Shown here: positions 1-5,674 of the stretch, piece by piece
Numbering within the stretch: position 1 is the stretch's first letter
How the letters are laid out: every line of letters starts with the position of its first letter
Assembly (NCBI GenBank): GCA_003250455.1
Contig: QKGK01000506.1
Coordinates: 1-5,674 of the forward strand
Origin: Chloroflexota bacterium
GTDB lineage: Bacteria; Chloroflexota; Anaerolineae; Anaerolineales; UBA11579
Direction: 5' to 3'
DNA: 5,674 nucleotides
Notes under the pieces: model-generated
Databases searched by the model: none
Told to the model about the DNA's origin: nothing
Seen by the model: the letters and a program-made list of their open reading frames with translations, nothing else
Program-made: the position numbers and the translations under genes

Positions 1-2266
1 CTTCCTCGGTCGGCACCAGGGTGATCTCGTTCTCTTTGAGCCGCTCGGAGACCTTCGCCAGCTCGAGCGAGACGATCTCTTTGATGTGCTCAGGCGTCAG
101 CGCCCGGAAGACGATCACCGAGTCCACCCGGTTGATGAATTCGGGGCGGAAGACCCGCTTGAGGGATTCGGTCAGCTTCTTGCGCATATCGCGGTAGGCC
201 AATTTCTCTTCCACTTCTTCCTGCACTTTCAGCTGGAAGCCGAGGCGGCCCTGGTTCATGATCATGTCGGCCCCCACGTTGGAGGTCATCACGATGATGG
301 CGTTGCGGAAGTCCACTTTGCGGCCGCGGGCATCGGAGAGATGTCCCTCTTCCATGATCTGCAGCAGCATGTTGTGTGCTTCGGGGTGGGCTTTTTCCAC
401 CTCGTCAAAGACCACGATCGAGTACGGGCGGCGGCGCAGCGCTTCTGTGAGCTGACCGGCGTCTTCGTAGCCGACGTATCCGGGAGGGGCACCCACCAGG
501 CGGCTGACCGAGTGGCGTTCCATGAATTCGGACATATCCAGCTGGATGAGCGCATCTTCGCTGCCAAACAGGAAGCGCGCCAGCGCTTTGGTCAGCTCGG
601 TCTTGCCTACGCCGGTCGGCCCAAGGAAGATGAAGGAACCGATCGGGCGGCGGGGGTCTTTCATCCCGGCGCGTGCCCGGCGGACGGCCTTGGAAATCGC
701 TTCAATGGCCTCTTCCTGCCCAACAATCGCTTCTTTCAGCTCTTCTTCCATGCGCAGCAGCCGTTCGGATTCTTCTTCAGCAATCTGCATCACGGGGACG
801 CCCGTCCACATGGCGATCAGTTCGGCAATGTCATCCACGGTCACCATGGGGCTGTTCTCTTTATCCCAGGAGGTGCGCAGGTCTTCGAGCTTGTCTTCCA
901 GCTTGGCTTCCTGCTCCTGGAGTTCTTCTACTTCTTCTTGCTGTTCCTGCTCTTGCGCCAGGGCCAGGTCTGCCCGCACTTTTTTCAGTTCGGCGGTGAT
1001 GTCCTTGGCTTCCTGTGCGGCGGGGCTTTTGTACATCCGAACCCGTGAGGCCGATTCGTCGATCAGGTCGATGGCCTTATCGGGGAGGAAGCGTTCCGTC
1101 ACATAGCGGGCGGAGAGCCGGGCGGCGGCTTCCAGCGCTTCATCGGTGATGTGCAGGCGGTGGTGCTCTTCGTATGCGCCGCGCACGCCCTTGAGGATGT
1201 CGATAGTCTCTTCCACGGAGGGTTCTTCCACCAGGATGGGCTGGAAGCGCCGCTCCAGGGCGGAGTCGGATTCAATATGCTTGCGGTATTCGTCCAGGGT
1301 GGTGGCGCCGATCACCTGCAGCTCGCCGCGTGAGAGGGCGGGTTTGAGGATGTTGGCGGCGTCCACGGAGGATCCGGCTGCCCCTGCGCCGACGAGCATG
1401 TGTACCTCGTCGATGAACAGGATTGCACCGGAGGCTTTCAGCTCGTCGATCACCTTTTTGAGGCGTTCTTCAAACTGGCCGCGGTACATTGTCCCGGCTA
1501 CCAGGGAACCTACATCCAGCTGGAGCACCTGCTTGCCCAACAGGGGGGCAGGCACGTCGCCGTCCACGATGCGCTGCGAAAGACCTTCCACGATGGCGGT
1601 CTTGCCGACACCCGGTTCGCCCATCAGGGCGGGGTTGTTCTTGGTGCGGCGGGCGAGGATTTGGATGACGCGTTCGATCTCCATATCACGGCCGATCACC
1701 GGGTCCAGCTTGCCTTCTTCGGCGTGGGCGGTCAGGTCCACGGCCAGCTGGTCGATCATCGGGGTTTTGCCCGTTTTCTTTTCAGGCTTGCGGGAAGCAC
1801 GCCGGGTGGCCTGGGTGGCCGGGGCGCTGCTTTCCTGCAGAATGCGGCGTGTTTGCCGCCGGATCTGTTCGGCGTTTACGCCGGTCTTGCGCAGCACCTG
1901 CATGGCGAGGCTGTCATCCAGGCGGATGAGCCCAAGCAGCAGGTGTTCGGTGCCGACGAAGTTCTTGCCCAGGTTTTTTGCTTCTTCAAAAGCATACTGC
2001 AGCACCTGTTGGGTGCCGGGGGCAAGGTCGATTTTGCCGCCGGAATGACGGCCCGGTTCAGCAAGACGCTCTACCAGTTCGGTGAGCCGCTGTGATTCTA
2101 ATCCCAGCTCGCGGAGGACGCGTGAGGCAACGCCGCCTTCTTCCATAATCAGCCCGAGCAACAGGTGTTCGGTGCCTATATAGCTGTGGCGCATGCGCTC
2201 TGCTTCCTGATGTGCGAGACTGAGCACTTTTTTCGCTCTTTGTGTAAGTCTATCCATGCCAGACAA
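1..2266 (-). CDS. clpC: ATP-dependent Clp protease ATP-binding subunit ClpC (partial, C-terminus off the left edge)
   Basis: This is a HSP100/Clp AAA+ unfoldase that threads substrates into the cytoplasmic ClpP peptidase. Reading from the ATG at 2257, 752 uninterrupted codons are present. They hold two Clp-N repeats (about residues 5-65 and 80-140, each with a GTEHLLLGLI core), AAA+ domain D1 (Walker A GEPGVGKT 213-220, Walker B ILFIDE 279-284, arginine pair 336-337), a short coiled-coil middle domain (about 411-465), and D2 (Walker A GPTGVGKT 546-553, pore loop GYVGYE 593-598, Walker B IVVFDE 614-619, RPEFINR 704-710). The short middle domain and an LGF tripeptide at 672-674, where ClpC proteins carry the ClpP-docking loop, favour ClpC over ClpB. 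About 60-80 residues should be missing, judging by the usual family length. I chose the TTG at 2266 because AGGAGG lies 5 nt upstream of it; the ATG three codons later would be 14 nt away. The D1 pore loop reads GTMYRG rather than the usual GTKYRG. Identity is very secure and the exact start is less so. Confidence 0.96.
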   Translation of the reverse strand, partial: MSGMDRLTQRAKKVLSLAHQEAERMRHSYIGTEHLLLGLIMEEGGVASRVLRELGLESQRLTELVERLAEPGRHSGGKIDLAPGTQQVLQYAFEEAKNLGKNFVGTEHLLLGLIRLDDSLAMQVLRKTGVNAEQIRRQTRRILQESSAPATQATRRASRKPEKKTGKTPMIDQLAVDLTAHAEEGKLDPVIGRDMEIERVIQILARRTKNNPALMGEPGVGKTAIVEGLSQRIVDGDVPAPLLGKQVLQLDVGSLVAGTMYRGQFEERLKKVIDELKASGAILFIDEVHMLVGAGAAGSSVDAANILKPALSRGELQVIGATTLDEYRKHIESDSALERRFQPILVEEPSVEETIDILKGVRGAYEEHHRLHITDEALEAAARLSARYVTERFLPDKAIDLIDESASRVRMYKSPAAQEAKDITAELKKVRADLALAQEQEQQEEVEELQEQEAKLEDKLEDLRTSWDKENSPMVTVDDIAELIAMWTGVPVMQIAEEESERLLRMEEELKEAIVGQEEAIEAISKAVRRARAGMKDPRRPIGSFIFLGPTGVGKTELTKALARFLFGSEDALIQLDMSEFMERHSVSRLVGAPPGYVGYEDAGQLTEALRRRPYSIVVFDEVEKAHPEAHNMLLQIMEEGHLSDARGRKVDFRNAIIVMTSNVGADMIMNQGRLGFQLKVQEEVEEKLAYRDMRKKLTESLKRVFRPEFINRVDSVIVFRALTPEHIKEIVSLELAKVSERLKENEITLVPTEE

Positions 2267-2271
2267 GGTGG

Positions 2272-2277
2272 CCTCCT
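2272..2277 (-). promoter_or_regulatory. Shine-Dalgarno site of clpC
   Basis: On the minus strand this reads AGGAGG, a full match to the anti-SD core. It is 5 nt from an in-frame TTG (2266-2264) and 14 nt from the ATG (2257-2255). The spacing decides the start in favour of TTG, which adds Met-Ser-Gly before MDRLTQRAKK. Confidence 0.75.
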
Positions 2278-2283
2278 AGTTTG

Positions 2284-2374
2284 CGAATCTGACGATTCGG
2301 CTCAATAAACGCTTACTTATCTTTCACCTTAACAATCATCTGAGAGTGGTTGCCAATTCGGAACGAATAATTCG
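2284..2374. repeat. cluster of CGAAT/ATTCG inverted half-sites in the clpC leader
   Basis: Five copies of CGAAT or its complement lie here: CGAAT 2284-2288, ATTCG 2295-2299, ATTCG 2356-2360, CGAAT 2364-2368 and ATTCG 2370-2374. They form a 6-bp inverted repeat with a 4-nt spacer (CGAATC-TGAC-GATTCG, 2284-2299) and a palindrome CGAAT-A-ATTCG (2364-2374). A wider CCAATT (2353-2358) / AATTGG (2390-2395) pair encloses the second group. They could be operator half-sites for a clpC regulator or RNA hairpins in the leader. They do not resemble CIRCE or the CtsR heptamer repeat. Function is not known. Confidence 0.4.
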
Positions 2375-2424
2375 AAAGAATTAAAACGTAATTGGATAAG
2401 AATTAGTCGTGTTGAGATACATTG

Positions 2425-2433
2425 ATTCTACCA
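2425..2433 (-). promoter_or_regulatory. clpC: possible extended -10 promoter for clpC
   Basis: The minus strand reads TGGTAGAAT, that is TG-N followed by TAGAAT, a 5 of 6 match to the -10 consensus with the extended -10 dinucleotide. A run of eight T lies just upstream. A TTGAAT at 2450-2445 is only 14 nt away, too close for a normal sigma-70 -35 box. If used, the clpC leader would be about 150 nt and would include the CGAAT cluster. No better promoter was seen between here and the gene. Weak evidence. Confidence 0.3.
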
Positions 2434-2493
2434 AAAAAAAGCCCATTCAACAGAAATTTAACATTTTTCTAAGAAAGTCACAGATTTGATAAG

Positions 2494-2525
2494 AAAAAAG
2501 CGCACCGTGATTGCGGTGCGCTTTT
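2494..2525 (-). terminator. intrinsic terminator of the S1-domain gene
   Basis: A perfect 12-bp inverted repeat (2496-2507 with 2514-2525, arms AAAAGCGCACCG and CGGTGCGCTTTT) encloses a 6-nt loop. On the minus strand the GC-rich stem ends in a run of six T. It begins about 22 nt after the S1 stop codon, which fits rho-independent termination of that gene and makes read-through into clpC unlikely. Confidence 0.9.
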
Positions 2526-2547
2526 GAAATTCTGTGGAACCCGTTGA

Positions 2548-3951
2548 TCAGGCTTCTTCTGTAGAACCGTCTTCCACTTCTTCTTCAGCTTCTTCCGAGG
2601 AATCCTCTTCCTCTTCTTCGGCTTCTTCAGCGGCAGGTTCCTCAACTGCAGTTTCTTCTGCTTCCACTTCAGGCGCTACCGCTTCAGCGGCAACTTCTTC
2701 ATCGGCTTCGAGTTCTTCAATCTCCTCAGCCATGTCGATGCCGTCCAGCTCGGCGAGAGCCATTTGCCAGTCCATGTCGCTGTACTTCATGGATTCGACC
2801 TTACGAAGGCTCAACCCGATCCGGCGGCGGTTGGTGTCGATCTTAATGATCCGCAAGGTAACGACATCATCCACCGTAAGGACTTCCTTGGGATGTTCGA
2901 CACGGCGGTCGCTGAGTTCTGAGATGTGGATCAGTCCTTCCAGGTTGTCATCGATCTGGGCGAAAGCGCCAAATTTGGTCAGGCGGGTGATCTTGCCTTC
3001 CACCAGCTGGCCGACCTGGTAATCTTCCACATGGTCTTCCCAGGGGTCGTCTCTCAGCTGCCGCAGCGACAGGCCAATGCGTTTGCGGTCGCGGTCAATG
3101 CTGATGATCTTGACCTTGACTTCCTGCCCAACCTTGAGCACCTCTTTGGGGTGGTCGATGTGGTCCCAGGAAATCTCGGAAAGGTGGATCAGCCCGTCAG
3201 CGCCGTTGATGTTGACAAATGCGCCAAAATCAGCGAGGCTGGTGACACGGCCTACCCGTACCATGCCTTCGTCAAGTTCATCCAGCAAGCGAGATTTGAG
3301 GGTCTCGCGGGATTCCTGCGAAGCTGCTTTTTCCGAGAGGATCAGCCGGCGGCGTTCCCGGTCTACCTCGATCACGCGCACGACGATCGGCTCTCCGACC
3401 ATCCCGGACCAGCGTTGGTCGGGTGAGTCGCCGCCGTATGCCATGCGGCGGGAGAGGCTCACCTGGGAGGCAGGCACAAAGCCGCGCAGATTGCCCATAT
3501 GGACGATCAGGCCGCCTTTGTTGTAACCGTTGATCTCGGCTTCGTAAGCGTCTTTATCCCGCAGATGTTTCTCGGCGGTGTCCCAGTCGCTCTCCTCGAG
3601 GGCGCGCTGGATGGAAAGCAGGATGGTGCTGTGTCTGCTTTCGGTGTTGACGACGTAAACGTCTATTTCTTCTCCGACTTTAAAGGACTTGCGTACTTCT
3701 TCGGGGAGTTGGGAGATTTCTCGGCTGGGGATAACCCCTTCCGATTTTGCGCCAATGCTAACCAGAATTTCATCCCCACTTATGGACGCGATCATCCCTT
3801 TGCGGATTTCCCCTGGCTTAGGCATATCCAGGGAAACATCCTCTTGGGCGAGCAGCGATTCCATCGAGAATTCTTCGGTTGCGGCTTCCTCCTTGCTAGT
3901 GTTCTGTTCTTCTTCTGTATTGTGCCCGTTTTGGGCGTCTAGTTGATCCAT
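2548..3951 (-). CDS. rpsA: 30S ribosomal protein S1-like protein, four S1 domains with acidic tail
   Basis: This is an RNA-binding protein of 467 residues, probably ribosomal protein S1 or its functional equivalent, which binds mRNA on the 30S subunit. After an acidic N-terminal extension (about 1-45) come four S1 OB-fold repeats at roughly 47-116, 133-207, 226-297 and 313-384. Repeats 3 and 4 are the most typical, with FGAFV/FGAFA and GLIHxSE motifs and RKRIGLSLR / RRRIGLSLR ends. Repeat 2 is looser (GLRGFVPASQV-like core, VIEVDRERRRLILSE end) and carries a short insert near 171-182. From residue 390 to the end there is no Lys or Arg and the chain is dominated by Glu, Ala and Val. Four domains match Gram-positive-type S1 rather than the six of E. 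coli. The ATG is the first possible start: an in-frame TAA lies at 3960-3958, and GGAG at 3966-3963 serves as SD. The gene is monocistronic by its own promoter and terminator. A non-ribosomal S1-domain regulator is the main alternative. Confidence 0.93.
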   Translation of the reverse strand: MDQLDAQNGHNTEEEQNTSKEEAATEEFSMESLLAQEDVSLDMPKPGEIRKGMIASISGDEILVSIGAKSEGVIPSREISQLPEEVRKSFKVGEEIDVYVVNTESRHSTILLSIQRALEESDWDTAEKHLRDKDAYEAEINGYNKGGLIVHMGNLRGFVPASQVSLSRRMAYGGDSPDQRWSGMVGEPIVVRVIEVDRERRRLILSEKAASQESRETLKSRLLDELDEGMVRVGRVTSLADFGAFVNINGADGLIHLSEISWDHIDHPKEVLKVGQEVKVKIISIDRDRKRIGLSLRQLRDDPWEDHVEDYQVGQLVEGKITRLTKFGAFAQIDDNLEGLIHISELSDRRVEHPKEVLTVDDVVTLRIIKIDTNRRRIGLSLRKVESMKYSDMDWQMALAELDGIDMAEEIEELEADEEVAAEAVAPEVEAEETAVEEPAAEEAEEEEEDSSEEAEEEVEDGSTEEA

Positions 3952-3984
3952 TATCGATTAGTCTCCAAAAATGAGATAGCCGTA

Positions 3985-4013
3985 ATTATAAAGGAACAGA
4001 TGCAAGTTGACAA
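3985..4013 (-). promoter_or_regulatory. sigma-70-type promoter of the S1-domain gene
   Basis: On the minus strand, TTGTCA (4013-4008, 5 of 6 match) is followed by a 17-nt spacer and then TATAAT (3990-3985, full match). Transcription would start near 3978, giving a leader of about 27 nt before the ATG at 3951, with the GGAG ribosome site inside it. This fits strong constitutive expression, as expected for a ribosomal protein gene. Confidence 0.85.
4007..4012 (+). promoter_or_regulatory. possible -35 box of the chelatase gene, overlapping the divergent promoter
   Basis: The plus strand reads TTGACA, a full -35 match, sitting in the near-palindrome GTTGACAAC (4006-4014) and sharing five bases with the -35 of the divergent S1 promoter. 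The partner -10 is not clear: the position 17 nt downstream is a G run. TAATAA at 4042-4047 with TTGTGA at 4017-4022 is another weak possibility and would give a very short leader. Only a GAG at 4051-4053 resembles an SD for the ATG at 4060, so translation may be weakly initiated. Confidence 0.25.
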
Positions 4014-4059
4014 CCTTTGTGATAAGATTGGGGGGCGAATCTAATAAAACGAGTGAAAA

Positions 4060-5166
4060 ATGCGAGCAATTTACCCCTTTACAGCTATTGTTGGTCAAAA
4101 AAGAATGCGCCGGGCGTTGATTCTCAACGCCATCGACCCGCGGATTGGCGGTGTGCTCATCCGTGGAGAGCGCGGTACGGCCAAGTCTACGGCTGCCAGG
4201 GCGATGGCTGCCCTGCTGCCAGAGATCAAAGTTTTTGCCGAATCTCCCTTTAATGACGATCCCGAATCGGAAGAGACCTGGTCGGACTGGGTGAAGGCGC
4301 GCATGGAATCCGGGAACCACCTGGAGGTGGAAACCCGCACTGTGCCTTTCATCGATCTGCCTGTCAGCGCCACCGAAGACCGCGTGGTTGGCTCTCTAGA
4401 TATTGAGAGCGCCATCCAAAAAGGTCAGCGCCAGTTTGAGCCGGGTATTTTGGCTTCGGCCAACCGCGGGTTGCTGTATATTGACGAGGTGAACCTGCTG
4501 GATGACCATGTGGTGGATGTGCTGCTGGACTCGGCTGCGATGGGTGTGAACATTGTTGAACGTGAAGGCATCTCCTTCTCTCACCCGGCTCGCTTCATCC
4601 TGATCGGAACGATGAACCCCGAAGAGGGCGACCTGCGTCCGCAGCTATTGGATCGCTTTGCCCTGTCGGTGGATATCCGCGGCATCCAGGAAGCCCGTGA
4701 CCGTGTGGCGATCATGGAACGCAACCTGGCCTTTGAGGCTGCCCCCGCCGCTTTCCTGAAGAAGTGGGCTCCCGAAGAGAAAAAACTGGCCGACCAGATC
4801 ACCCAGGCGAAAGAATTGGTAAGGGCAGTGACCTATTCCAGCCGCGACCTGGTGGCGATTGCCACCCTGACTGCTTCGCTGAAAGTGGACGGGCACCGGG
4901 CCGACCTGGTGATCCTGAAAGCTGCCCGCGCCCAGGCCGCCTTTGACGCCCGCACGCGGATCAATGATCTGGATATCGCTTTGGCCGCCGAACTGGCCCT
5001 GCCGCACCGTGTACGCCGCGGACCATTCAACCAGGCCGAAGTAACCATGGAACAGCTCTCCGAACGCATCCAGGAGATCCAGGACCGTATGGTAGGCCAG
5101 GGTGAGAGCGAAGAAGAATCGGACGAAAAAGGCGAGCCCTCCCCGGCTGACGAAAAAAAAAAGTAG
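4060..5166 (+). CDS. chlI: ChlI-like AAA+ ATPase subunit of magnesium/cobalt chelatase (zero-frame product of chlD)
   Basis: This is the 368-residue AAA+ motor of a class I metal chelatase, which with the D subunit drives ATP-dependent insertion of Mg2+ or Co2+ into a tetrapyrrole by the large ChlH/CobN subunit. Family marks are YPFTAIVGQ (5-13), Walker A GERGTAKS (36-43), ATEDRVVG (104-111), Walker B LLYIDE followed by VNLLDD (138-149), and GTMNPEEGDLRPQLLDRF (183-200) with sensor-1 Asn186 and arginine-finger candidates. A C-terminal helical domain with GHRAD (278-282) follows. GTMNPEEG rather than the GSGNPEEG of photosynthetic ChlI leans towards the cobalt-type ChlD group. The protein has no cysteine. 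The ATG is the first possible start, since an in-frame TGA lies at 4054-4056, and it sits directly before the conserved N-terminus. The last ~20 residues are an acidic linker ending KKK, then UAG. The downstream frame carries the rest of ChlD, so this is best read as the terminated product of one frameshifted gene. A stand-alone chlI is the alternative. Confidence 0.93.
   Translation: MRAIYPFTAIVGQKRMRRALILNAIDPRIGGVLIRGERGTAKSTAARAMAALLPEIKVFAESPFNDDPESEETWSDWVKARMESGNHLEVETRTVPFIDLPVSATEDRVVGSLDIESAIQKGQRQFEPGILASANRGLLYIDEVNLLDDHVVDVLLDSAAMGVNIVEREGISFSHPARFILIGTMNPEEGDLRPQLLDRFALSVDIRGIQEARDRVAIMERNLAFEAAPAAFLKKWAPEEKKLADQITQAKELVRAVTYSSRDLVAIATLTASLKVDGHRADLVILKAARAQAAFDARTRINDLDIALAAELALPHRVRRGPFNQAEVTMEQLSERIQEIQDRMVGQGESEEESDEKGEPSPADEKKK
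5153..5166 (+). other. programmed -1 frameshift site (A10 slippery run plus UAG)
   Basis: Ten consecutive A (5153-5162) precede GTAG. In the ChlI frame the codons are GAA AAA AAA AAG UAG, so the heptamer A AAA AAG occupies 5157-5163 in the correct phase, identical to the dnaX slippery heptamer, and the zero-frame stop follows at once. Slippage by -1 makes the next codon GTA (5163-5165) and opens the ChlD frame. Transcriptional slippage that adds one A would give the same result. No SD-like stimulator is evident 10-14 nt upstream, and no hairpin lies at the usual 5-9 nt downstream. An assembly error in the homopolymer is the competing explanation. Confidence 0.8.
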
Positions 5167-5674
5167 AACCGCGTCTCACTGAAGAAACCCCAGACCAGGG
5201 AACCCCTGACCCATCCGCCCAGGATGTCTTCGATACCGGAGACGCCTATTGGTGGGATGGCGGTAAGCAGGTAACCCTGGGGGAGACGTTTACCCCCCGC
5301 AGATTGGATAGCCAACTGGATAAGCTCAGCCGCAAGCAGAGCGGCCGCCGTCAGCGCACGCACACCGAGCGCAAGCGCGGCCGGTATATCCAGGCGCGCC
5401 CCGCCAAAGATAAACATGATGATATTGCCTTCGACGCCACCATCCGGGCGGCAGCGCCTTTCCAGGTGCGCCGTGCACCGGAGCGGGAGAAGAACGGGCT
5501 GGCGTTTTCGATCAAAAAACAGGACCTGCAGCGTAAAGTGCGAGTCCGCCTGACCGCCAACCTGGTGATGTTTGTGGTTGATGCTTCCTGGTCGATGGCG
5601 GTGGCCGAACGCATGGCGGCCACAAAGGGAGCGATCCTCTCCCTGCTGACGGACGCCTATCAGCGGCGCGACCG
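5163..5674 (+). CDS. chlD: ChlD/BchD-type VWA domain, -1 frame extension of the chelatase gene (partial)
   Basis: This is the D-subunit half of the chelatase, reached from the ChlI frame by -1 slippage; the fused product would have 538 residues inside the window and continues off the right edge. The frame is open from 5151, after a TGA at 5148-5150. It encodes an acidic, proline-containing linker (fusion residues about 369-410), a strongly basic segment (about 413-452, with SGRRQR and KRGRYIQAR), the conserved AFDATIRAAAPFQ region, and the start of a VWA domain with MIDAS motif DASWS (Asp508, Ser510, Ser512) followed by ERMAATKGAILSLL and AYQRRDR. VWA domains bind a divalent cation and mediate contacts with the other subunits. 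No ATG occurs in this frame before 5568, which is inside the VWA domain; the only other start-like codons are TTG 5304 and GTG 5466, without good ribosome sites. Independent translation is therefore unlikely. A Trp occupies the position that is usually Gly in the MIDAS. Confidence 0.88.
5226..5243 (+). other. small hairpin in the ChlD linker coding region
   Basis: GTCTTCG (5226-5232) pairs with CGGAGAC (5237-5243) over 7 bp, including one T-G wobble, around a 4-nt loop ATAC. A second weaker stem, CAGGG-AAC-CCCTG, lies at 5196-5208. They start 62 and 32 nt after the slippery heptamer, farther than typical frameshift stimulators, so a role is only a possibility. Confidence 0.25.

Noticed and set aside
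86..1048. Long plus-strand open frame (320 codons) over the clpC region
   Set aside because: It is antisense to the well-conserved ClpC D2 and middle-domain codons. The translation is rich in His, Phe and Gly with no recognisable domain, as expected of a shadow of a GC-rich gene.
1146..2048. Plus-strand open frame (300 codons), Ser/Arg-rich
   Set aside because: It is antisense to ClpC D1 and the N domain, with low-complexity composition, no family motif and no ribosome site. ClpC conservation fully explains the sequence.
2267..2493. CIRCE (HrcA) or CtsR operator upstream of clpC
   Set aside because: I looked for TTAGCACTC/GAGTGCTAA and tandem GGTCAAA-like heptamers and found none.
2267..2547. 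A small RNA, tRNA or short gene in the AT-rich gap
   Set aside because: No cloverleaf and no open frame with a ribosome site was seen. The only strong structure is the S1 terminator.
2926..3942. Several plus-strand frames over the S1 gene
   Set aside because: All are antisense to continuous S1-domain repeats and show no domain of their own.
3958..4320. Minus-strand frame of 120 codons running from the chelatase gene into the divergent gap
   Set aside because: It is antisense to the conserved ChlI N-terminus, including Walker A, and would overlie the S1 promoter. It has no recognisable content.
5304..5674. An independent VWA gene starting at TTG 5304 or GTG 5466
   Set aside because: Neither codon has a good ribosome site, and the GTG would remove the conserved basic segment. 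ChlD-like linker and conserved sequence extend upstream to the slippery site, so a joined frame is simpler.
1..5674. CRISPR array, insertion sequence or prophage part
   Set aside because: There are no spaced direct repeats, transposase motifs or terminal inverted repeats. All genes look like ordinary chromosomal housekeeping or cofactor genes.

Overview
The window looks like a bacterial chromosome segment of moderately high GC, with AT-rich gaps between genes. The gene set (a ClpC unfoldase, a four-domain S1 protein with an acidic tail, and an ATPase/VWA metal chelatase) and the protein sequences suggest a non-photosynthetic Chloroflexota, perhaps Anaerolineae. That placement is an impression from the sequences and no search was run.

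Layout. Positions 1 to about 2266 hold the first ~755 codons of clpC on the minus strand; its C-terminus lies off the left edge. Positions 2267-2547 are an AT-rich gap that carries the clpC leader, a possible clpC promoter, a cluster of CGAAT/ATTCG half-sites and the intrinsic terminator of the next gene. Positions 2548-3951 hold an S1-domain protein (rpsA-like) on the minus strand, with a near-consensus sigma-70 promoter at 3985-4013. A 108-bp divergent gap separates it from a plus-strand chelatase gene that starts at 4060 and runs off the right edge.

The main point is the chelatase gene. A ChlI-like AAA+ protein of 368 residues ends at a UAG at 5164-5166. The stop directly follows an A10 run that contains the heptamer A AAA AAG in the zero frame, the same heptamer used by E. 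coli dnaX. The -1 frame then continues without a stop to the window edge and encodes the linker, basic segment and VWA/MIDAS domain of ChlD. That second frame has no ATG until position 5568, inside the VWA domain. The simplest reading is one chlD gene with programmed -1 frameshifting: termination gives a small ChlI-like subunit and slippage gives full-length ChlD. This arrangement is known for chlD genes thought to work with CobN in cobalt chelation.

The three genes do not form one operon. clpC acts in protein quality control, S1 in translation and chelatase I/D in tetrapyrrole metal insertion. The catalytic chelatase subunit (ChlH/BchH or CobN) is not in the window.
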